Source: PALSA-968 sp964387075 (lineage in GTDB: Bacteria; Bacteroidota; Bacteroidia; B-17B0; Aurantibacillaceae). From it: a stretch of DNA of 64,000 nucleotides. The DNA lies in contig CAYLVB010000010.1 of the NCBI GenBank assembly GCA_964387075.1, forward strand, positions 1 through 64,000, written 5' to 3'. The notes under the pieces are model-generated. The model saw nothing but the letters and a program-made list of their open reading frames with translations. It ran no database searches and was not told where the DNA came from. The position numbers and the translations under genes are program-made. Of this stretch, positions 58,707 through 64,000 are shown piece after piece (position 1 is the first letter of the stretch; each line of letters opens with the position of its first letter).

Positions 58707-59807
58707 CTAGCCTTTTGCCATTCCTTTGTAGATAGCTACCATTTGTTCCAGGTTCCGGTTCCAGTCGTAATGTTCTAAAACCCTTTTGCGTGCCCGGGCT
58801 CCCGTTTCACTTGCCATCTTGGGATGGTTGATGTAATTAGTGATGGCTTTGGCCGCTTCTATGTGATTGTTTCTTGGAACTAAAATGCCGCAATTGTCAT
58901 TCCCGAGCACTTCTCTAAATCCTGCCACATTGCTTGCTACCACGGGTTTTCCGCAGGCCATCGCTTCTACTAACGAAACACCAAAGCTTTCACTATCCAG
59001 AACCGAAAGACTCACAAAAATGTCGATCTCCTGGTGGTATTTTACAATATCCGTGTGACTCACCTTCCCGGTAAAGGTCACCTTGTCGGTAATGCCGAGA
59101 TCGGCGCACATTTTTTTGTATTCAGCGCCACCAGATCCATCGCCAACAACCAGCAAGCGTAGGTTCTTTGCCGGATTTGCTTTTAAAACCTCATGAAAGG
59201 CCCTTACCAAATACTCGATGCCGTATTTTTTTTCCAGCGATTTGATGATGCCGATGGTAATTTCTTGTTTCTCCGCAAATCCTTTTCCCTGGGGTGCGAA
59301 TAATTCAGTATCGATCCCAAAAGGAACCACGTCGATGGTCTTGTCGGAATATTTTTGAGTCTCTTCCTTCATGCAATGGCTGGTAGAGCAGATCCTGTCG
59401 GCTTTAGAAAGAACGCGTTCGAAAAGGTTTTTGTGCAGGGCCGATTTTTTGGGAAAATCATATACATCCGACCCCCATACGGAAATGATGAGCGGGTGGA
59501 ATTTTGTTTTTCCGCCCAGCATGCCGTAACTGCTGGCATAATGCGCGTGCAGCAGATCGGGTTTATAGGCGGCCAGTTGTTTCTTGATAGCGCCCGTACT
59601 TTTCAAATATGCGATCTTGGTAAAAAGTGAGCGCGCGTTTCGTGAAGAAGGATTGTTAAGGATCGAAAAACCCTTTACTCCCGAGTAGATCTGTTCATCA
59701 AAATGGTGCAGACTGAAAAGGCCGATCTCTATGCCATGAGGAGTCAACCCCTTCACCCATTTTTGTATGTGCGACGAGCCTCCGTCGCCAAGCATAAAGA
59801 CCCTCAT
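58707..59807 (-). CDS. Glycosyltransferase family 4
   Basis: A 366-residue GT-B enzyme. The start at 59807 (MRVFMLGDGGSSHIQKW) opens the N-terminal Rossmann domain; the frame runs further upstream, but that part is repeat sequence. HAHYASSYGMLGG and SVWGSDVYDFP are acceptor-side motifs; the donor-side GT4 motif is SLVEAMACGKPVVASNVAGFREVL (E-x7-E) with LRLLVVGDGSG before it. It should build a surface polysaccharide or lipid-linked glycan; sugar unknown. It is isolated between inverted repeats. Confidence 0.87.
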   Translation of the reverse strand: MRVFMLGDGGSSHIQKWVKGLTPHGIEIGLFSLHHFDEQIYSGVKGFSILNNPSSRNARSLFTKIAYLKSTGAIKKQLAAYKPDLLHAHYASSYGMLGGKTKFHPLIISVWGSDVYDFPKKSALHKNLFERVLSKADRICSTSHCMKEETQKYSDKTIDVVPFGIDTELFAPQGKGFAEKQEITIGIIKSLEKKYGIEYLVRAFHEVLKANPAKNLRLLVVGDGSGGAEYKKMCADLGITDKVTFTGKVSHTDIVKYHQEIDIFVSLSVLDSESFGVSLVEAMACGKPVVASNVAGFREVLGNDNCGILVPRNNHIEAAKAITNYINHPKMASETGARARKRVLEHYDWNRNLEQMVAIYKGMAKG

Positions 59808-60042
59808 TATTACAAATATAACACTAAATAATGGCCATTCGAATTTCGCCACAAAGACACTAAGTTTTAGTAAAAGGTCTTTCTTTGAGGTATGGACCCG
59901 GGAAAGAGGAGGCCTTCTTCTTTCGGGCATTCGGATTTTCGCCACCAAGGTGCTATGGTTTAATAAAAAGTACCATTCTGTACTGGCTGTTCCTTCGGCT
60001 GTTTCTTTGCTTCCTTGTGCCTTCGTGGCGGAATGACGGATC
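59808..60042. repeat. Dispersed repeat cluster, right of the glycosyltransferase
   Basis: On the minus strand this region carries motif A (60028 back to 59985; 41 of 44 bases equal to 58621-58664) followed by motif B (59864 back to 59847, CTTAGTGTCTTTGTGGCG). It is the inverted counterpart of the cluster at 58454-58706. No gene is seen. Confidence 0.82.
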
Positions 60043-60639
60043 TTATTCAGGAACGGGAATCTTTAGTTTGGTAAAAAGTTCTTCTTTGGATAACTCTTTC
60101 ACACTTCCCGGCTCATAGGTATCAAGTTTCAGATCTTCAATGCTTACGCGCAGCAAACGCAGCACCTGGTGGTTTATGGCAGCGCACATCTTGCGCACCT
60201 GGTGGAATTTCCCCTCGATAAGTGTGAGTTCCAGCCATTCAGTTTCCAGTCGATCGCTTATGGCTTTTCGCGTACGCGGTGGCAGGTCTTTGGGCGGCTC
60301 TATCACTCTTGCCTTGCAGGGTCTAGTCTTGTAATCTTCTTTACCCAGGCGTATAACCACTCCTTCTTCGAGAATTCTTAATTCCTCATTCTTCACTCTA
60401 AATTGTACCTGTACCCAATACACACGTTTGTGCTCGTTCTCGGGCTTTAGCAGCAGAGCATTTAGTTTTTTGTCGTTGGTAAGAATGAGCAGCCCTTCGC
60501 TATTATCGTCGAGCCGCCCCACCGCGTTGGTTCCTTCGGGAAATTCGAAGTTGAGGTCGGCCAGCACATGCTTCTTGCGCATGCGCACGAATTGCGAGAG
60601 CATTTTGTAGGGCTTGTATATAACGAAATAGCGTTCCAT
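60043..60639 (-). CDS. Pseudouridine synthase, RluE-like
   Basis: A 198-residue RsuA-family enzyme without an S4 domain, as in RluE. The active-site block is AVGRLDDNSEGLLILTND, catalytic Asp44; the start FVIYKPYKMLSQF and the late TLIEGKFHQVRKMCAAINHQVLRLLRVSI are family hallmarks. It modifies a uridine in rRNA, by homology in 23S. Single gene divergent from mpl. Confidence 0.9.
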   Translation of the reverse strand: MERYFVIYKPYKMLSQFVRMRKKHVLADLNFEFPEGTNAVGRLDDNSEGLLILTNDKKLNALLLKPENEHKRVYWVQVQFRVKNEELRILEEGVVIRLGKEDYKTRPCKARVIEPPKDLPPRTRKAISDRLETEWLELTLIEGKFHQVRKMCAAINHQVLRLLRVSIEDLKLDTYEPGSVKELSKEELFTKLKIPVPE

Positions 60640-60714
60640 CTCTCAACAAAAATATGTGAATAATTAACACGAAGTTTAAAGCCCCCGTTTTTCTTATTTT
60701 GGTTACTTAGACAT

Positions 60715-62076
60715 ATGAAAATTCACTTCATTGCCATAGGTGGAAGCGTGATGCACAACATGGCCATTGCCATGAAGAATAAGGGCTATACGGTTACCGG
60801 TTCCGACGACGAGATCAATGAGCCTTCTAAAGGTCGCCTGGCCAAATTGGGCCTGTTGCCCGAAAAGATCGGCTGGTTCCCCGAGAAATTGGATAAAACT
60901 TACGACGAAGTGATCCTGGGCATGCACGCGCGGGCCGACAATCCCGAATTACTTCGTGCGCAGGAATTGGGCCTCCGAGTGTATTCCTATCCTGAATACA
61001 TGTACGAGCAAACCAAAGAAAAAATACGCGTAGTGGTTGGCGGCAGTCACGGAAAAACAACCATCACATCGATGATCCTGCATGTACTAAAACACGCGGG
61101 CAAAGATTTTGACTATTTGGTAGGTGCCCAATTGCAGGGATTCGATACAATGGTCAAGCTAACGAAAGAAGCTCCAATAGCCGTTTTTGAGGGAGATGAA
61201 TATTTGGCCTCACCCATCGATCGTCGCCCGAAATTTCATTTATACAAACCGCACATCGCTATTGTAAGCGGCATTGCCTGGGATCATATCAACGTATTCC
61301 CTACTTACGCAAATTATGTCGAGCAATTCGAAAAATTCATTCACATCATCGAACCCAAAGGCAGTTTGATCTATTGCAGTGCGGATAGCGAGCTGAAGAA
61401 TTTGGTGGAGAAAACCGAAGCGCCTGTAGAGAAAATTCCCTATGCCGTTCCTGCCCATGCCATTGAGAATGGCGTTACTTATTTAAAAGGTGGTGATAAA
61501 AAAATCCCATTGAAGATCTTTGGCGAGCACAACCTGATGAATTTATTAGGTGCTAAGCATGTTTGTGAAAAACTGGGCGTGACCGAAGAAAAGTTTTACG
61601 AAGCCATTCAAAGTTTTGGCGGCGCGGCAAAACGACTGGAACCTGTAAGAGTGCAACCCGATTTTGCTTTCTACAAGGATTTCGCGCATTCTCCGTCCAA
61701 ATTGAAGGCAACCATCGAAGCCATGAAAGCACAATTTCCTGCGCGTCCGCTCATAGCCTGCATGGAGCTGCATACCTTCAGCAGCTTGAACGAGAATTTC
61801 CTGAAGGAATACAAAGGTTGTATGCGTGCCGCCGATGACGCCATCGTATATTTCAACCCGCATACCATCGAGCACAAAAAGCTAAAGCCGATCACAATAG
61901 AGCAGGTAAAAAATTCTTTTGACGACCAGCGCGTTAAGGTCTTTACCGAGTCGAAGGCAGTTACCGATTACCTGAAAAACATCCAATGGAAGGACAAGAA
62001 TCTTTTGATGATGACCTCCGGCAATTTTGATGGGGTTGATTTTAACGCATTTGCCAAGGATCTTGGTACCAAGTAA
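60715..62076 (+). CDS. mpl: Mpl-like UDP-MurNAc:peptide ligase
   Basis: A 453-residue Mur ligase that re-attaches recycled tripeptide to UDP-MurNAc. IHFIAIGGSVMHNMAIAMK opens the domain; the P-loop is GGSHGKTTITSM (109-120); VFEGDEYLASPIDRRPKF is Mpl-like rather than MurC-like; FKDFAHSPSKLKATIEAMK and MELHTFSSLNENF follow. Its last codons (ACC AAG TAA) are part of a palindrome that flanks the next gene. Confidence 0.88.
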   Translation: MKIHFIAIGGSVMHNMAIAMKNKGYTVTGSDDEINEPSKGRLAKLGLLPEKIGWFPEKLDKTYDEVILGMHARADNPELLRAQELGLRVYSYPEYMYEQTKEKIRVVVGGSHGKTTITSMILHVLKHAGKDFDYLVGAQLQGFDTMVKLTKEAPIAVFEGDEYLASPIDRRPKFHLYKPHIAIVSGIAWDHINVFPTYANYVEQFEKFIHIIEPKGSLIYCSADSELKNLVEKTEAPVEKIPYAVPAHAIENGVTYLKGGDKKIPLKIFGEHNLMNLLGAKHVCEKLGVTEEKFYEAIQSFGGAAKRLEPVRVQPDFAFYKDFAHSPSKLKATIEAMKAQFPARPLIACMELHTFSSLNENFLKEYKGCMRAADDAIVYFNPHTIEHKKLKPITIEQVKNSFDDQRVKVFTESKAVTDYLKNIQWKDKNLLMMTSGNFDGVDFNAFAKDLGTK

Positions 62077-62106
62077 ATTTAGTATGACATATTAAATTTA
62101 CTTGGT
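62068..62106. repeat. Palindrome at the 3' end of the ATPase gene
   Basis: ACCAAGTAAATTTA (62068-62081) and TAAATTTACTTGGT (62093-62106), a perfect 14-bp inverted repeat with an 11-base spacer. The left arm carries the mpl stop and the right arm carries the ATPase stop; both genes end -K-stop. It can act as a two-way hairpin. Nearly the same palindrome recurs at 63281-63319. Confidence 0.93.
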
Positions 62107-63267
62107 TGTTTTAAAATCCTTCAGGAATGCCGGAAGGCCCATTACCCTTATTTCGCCGGAAATACGCAGGGTGTCTGCCTGTGGTGTGATCACATAGTTA
62201 TCCTTCGTTCCCAGGTCGGCTATCGAGTTGTAAAATCCGGGACTGATCTTTGGGGCGTTAGAATATTTGATCTCGATGCAGGATACGGGTTTTAGCGATC
62301 GGGTAATAACCAGGTCTGCTTCCGCGCCGTTCTGCGTGCGGTAATAGAAAAGATCGTAGCCTTTCGGTAGTATGCGCCTTACCTGCTCAGCCACAAAACC
62401 TTCCCACGAGGCGCCCACGATTGGATTTCCTTTCAGGTCAGAGAAACTGTTCACACCCAACAGGCGATGGAGGATGCCGCTGTCGCTGATATAGATCTTT
62501 GGCGCTTTAACGAGGCGTTTGCGGGCATTCATGAAATAGGCGGGCAGGCGGCGTACCAGGTAGGCCCCTTCCAGGTAATCGAGGTAGCGCGTAACGGTTG
62601 GCGAAGTAATGCCCAGCGAGCGTGCGAACATCTCCGCGTTATAAATACCCGAGTGGCAATGTGCCAGCATGCGCCAGAAATTATAGATCACCTGGCGCGA
62701 AAGATTTATACCGAAAATAGCGTTAAGGTCGCGCTGTGTGTAGGTATCAATGAAAGTATCCATCCATTCGGCGAATTGCGCGTCGGTGCGGGCTGTAAGA
62801 GCTCTTGGAAACCCTCCTCTGAACCATAGCTTTTCGAAAGTATTTTTTACCGGCAATTCGTTCAACCCGATAGGAGTGATCTCTGCATAATAGATCCTAC
62901 CGGCCAGTGATTCAGAAACCCCTTTTACAAGGTTGGGTGATGCCGATCCTGAAAGCAGGAAGCGCCCCTTTTTTTTATTACTGTCTATAAGCGGGCGGAG
63001 ATAGGTAAAAAGCTCAGGCATACGCTGCACTTCATCGATGATCACGAGTTTAGCGCTGTTTTCTTCCAGTAAGGAGTAGGCATCGCGCCGCAAGGTATTT
63101 TCATCGCGCGGGTTCTCTAGATCGAAATAAAGTATATCTTTTTTTAATTTTTTGGCGATGGCCTTTGCCAGCGTGGTCTTGCCAACCTGCCGCGCGCCCA
63201 ATATGGCCACCGCCGGGAATGCCCCCAGTTTATCAAGGATCTCCCGCTGCGCTTTTCTCTTGATCAT
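62098..63267 (-). CDS. AAA_14/DUF4143 ATPase with nuclease-like C-terminus
   Basis: A 389-residue ATPase of the widespread AAA_14-DUF4143 family. Walker A GARQVGKTT (24-32), Walker B LVIIDEV (74-80) and sensor-type LLSGSASPNLVKGVSESLAGR are intact. Residues about 200-240 form a winged helix (NAEMFARSLGITSPTVTRYLDYLEG). The C-terminal DUF4143 has D318 (NGAEADLVI) and E332-x-K334 (CIEIKYS), the PD-(D/E)xK nuclease pattern. Biological role of the family is not known. The gene is the sole content of a segment enclosed by palindromes. Confidence 0.9.
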   Translation of the reverse strand: MIKRKAQREILDKLGAFPAVAILGARQVGKTTLAKAIAKKLKKDILYFDLENPRDENTLRRDAYSLLEENSAKLVIIDEVQRMPELFTYLRPLIDSNKKKGRFLLSGSASPNLVKGVSESLAGRIYYAEITPIGLNELPVKNTFEKLWFRGGFPRALTARTDAQFAEWMDTFIDTYTQRDLNAIFGINLSRQVIYNFWRMLAHCHSGIYNAEMFARSLGITSPTVTRYLDYLEGAYLVRRLPAYFMNARKRLVKAPKIYISDSGILHRLLGVNSFSDLKGNPIVGASWEGFVAEQVRRILPKGYDLFYYRTQNGAEADLVITRSLKPVSCIEIKYSNAPKISPGFYNSIADLGTKDNYVITPQADTLRISGEIRVMGLPAFLKDFKTTK

Positions 63268-63280
63268 TCACAAATATACA

Positions 63281-63319
63281 ACCAAGTAAATTTAAAACAA
63301 AATATTTAATTTACTTGGT
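63281..63319. repeat. Palindrome at the 5' end of the ATPase gene
   Basis: ACCAAGTAAATTTA (63281-63294) and AATTTACTTGGT (63308-63319), a 12-bp inverted repeat with a 15-base spacer, 13 bases upstream of the ATPase start. The left arm is identical over 14 bases to the arm at 62068. Confidence 0.93.
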
Positions 63320-63398
63320 TAATAAAAGCCATAGATCCGGCCGGTCCCTGTTGAAATCTTCCTGGCCGGTGATCGGCGAAATTCCCGATATTAGGGCC

Positions 63399-64000
63399 AT
63401 GTTAAAGCACCTGCAGATCAAGAATTACGCGCTTTTGGAAGAGGTTGGTATCGACTTCGACAAAAGCCTGACCGTAATTACCGGCGAGACCGGGGCGGGC
63501 AAATCGATCATGCTGGGAGCTTTGGGTTTGGTGCTGGGCGAGCGCGCCGATATGGCTGTGCTGCGTGATAAGCAGAAGAAATGTATTGTTGAGGCCGTGT
63601 TCAATATCGCATCTTATTCCCTGGAAAAATTCTTTCGCGATAACGAGCTGGATCATGAAAAAGAAACAAGTCTTAGAAGAGAAATTTCTCCCGACGGAAA
63701 ATCCCGCGCGTTCATCAATGATACGCCGGTAACGCTTGCCATTTTGAAAGAATTGGCGCAGTATCTCATCGATGTGCACTCGCAGCACGAAACCTTATTA
63801 TTGAACCAGGCTGCCTTCCGCTTCAACATGGTGGATGCTTTTGCAGGTTGCCTCGAGGACAGAAAACATTTTCTGTCGTTCTACAATCAATTAAAGGAAA
63901 AGGAAAAGAAACTTTCTGAGCTTACCGCTTTCGAACAACAGGCAAAAAAGGACCTGGATTATTTCCAGTTTCAGTTCAACGAATTAGAGCAGGCCAACCT
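63399..64000 (+). CDS. recN: DNA repair protein RecN, N-terminal part
   Basis: A frame open from ATG 63399 to the window edge (200 codons seen; the full protein is about 550). RecN is an SMC-like ATPase helping repair double-strand breaks. The product starts MLKHLQIKNYALLEEVGIDF, has Walker A TGETGAGKSIMLGALG, then GERADMAVLRDKQKKC and LIDVHSQHETLLL, all typical of RecN, followed by the start of the coiled coil (KEKEKKLSELTAFEQQAKKD). It is cut by the window, not by mutation. Confidence 0.93.
   Translation, partial: MLKHLQIKNYALLEEVGIDFDKSLTVITGETGAGKSIMLGALGLVLGERADMAVLRDKQKKCIVEAVFNIASYSLEKFFRDNELDHEKETSLRREISPDGKSRAFINDTPVTLAILKELAQYLIDVHSQHETLLLNQAAFRFNMVDAFAGCLEDRKHFLSFYNQLKEKEKKLSELTAFEQQAKKDLDYFQFQFNELEQAN

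Larger units (their letters stand above)
62068..63319. mobile_element. Candidate cassette: ATPase gene between matching palindromes
   Basis: A single gene bounded on both sides by the same palindrome. Depending on which arms count as ends, the unit has 14-bp terminal inverted repeats (62093-63294) or 12-bp ones (62068-63319). No transposase is present, so movement would need help in trans or the ATPase's own nuclease-like domain. Whether it has moved is inference. Confidence 0.4.

Noticed and set aside
62068..63319. A classic insertion sequence
   Set aside because: No transposase or target duplication is visible; the single gene is an ATPase, so I report it as a candidate cassette only.
1..64000. 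tRNA genes, tmRNA, RNase P RNA, phage or integrase genes
   Set aside because: I looked for cloverleaf 3' ends, tmRNA tags and integrase or terminase motifs by eye and saw none; a covariance-model scan could still find something.

Overview
The window comes from a Bacteroidota genome; I cannot name the order. The evidence is several secreted proteins with the type IX secretion (T9SS) C-terminal sorting domain, a DUF5103 T9SS plug protein, a DUF4292 lipoprotein, a short Bacteroidota-type RpoD, FKBP lipoproteins of the GldI kind, promoters of the TTTG / TAnnTTTG type, and a dispersed repeat that reads HAELVSAS when translated. Coding density is high, with short gaps and many 1-4 base start/stop overlaps.

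Layout. 1-212: 3' end of a 5S rRNA gene and its terminator, then a degenerate second copy of both. 0.3-3 kb: secreted FG-GAP repeat protein. 3-8.1 kb: envelope operon (sugar nucleotidyltransferase, TPR lipoprotein, DUF4292 lipoprotein, EnvC-like coiled coil). 8.1-18.7 kb: MgtC, porin, TIGR02757, half-size EamA, metallo-beta-lactamase-fold hydrolase, two YitT paralogues, an unusual repeat-solenoid potassium channel, RmlD-like reductase and Na+/H+ antiporter. Between the antiporter and the second YitT lies a chimeric relic made of pieces of prfA and of the reductase gene. 18.7-27.7 kb: two-component system, prfA, fRMsr, Ig-like lipoprotein, a 30-residue lysine-rich protein beside a 42-bp palindrome, and the GlmM / GlmU-like pair. 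28-31.3 kb: TPR protein, ComA, rhodanese, DedA. 31.4-37 kb: two T9SS cargo proteins (one a predicted glycosidase joined to a beta-helix) and two thioredoxin-fold proteins. 37-41 kb: rpoD, UPF0145, long GAPDH, and a HicB/HicA-type pair whose toxin frame is broken. 41.4-48.5 kb: acyl-CoA carboxylase beta, M48 protease, TsaE, alanine dehydrogenase, outer-membrane protein, FabD. 48.7-57.5 kb: PD40-OmpA protein, NrnA, four consecutive PPIase lipoproteins, DUF2807 lipoprotein, T9SS plug. 57.5-64 kb: GlcNAc kinase, glycosyltransferase between inverted dispersed repeats, pseudouridine synthase, Mpl, an AAA_14/DUF4143 ATPase enclosed by matching palindromes, and the start of recN.

The main biological themes are envelope assembly and recycling (amino-sugar activation, GlcNAc kinase, Mpl, EnvC-like, OmpA), periplasmic folding of exported proteins (PPIases, thioredoxins) and T9SS secretion. 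The most unusual items are: the ATPase gene flanked by near-identical palindromes, which looks like a self-contained cassette; the channel with sixteen exact 12-residue repeats; the prfA/reductase chimeric relic; the 42-bp palindrome with a CG core; and repeat-derived sequence that has moved into the 5' ends of genes. No transposase, integrase, CRISPR array or tRNA gene was seen. All family names come from reading motifs; no database search was possible.
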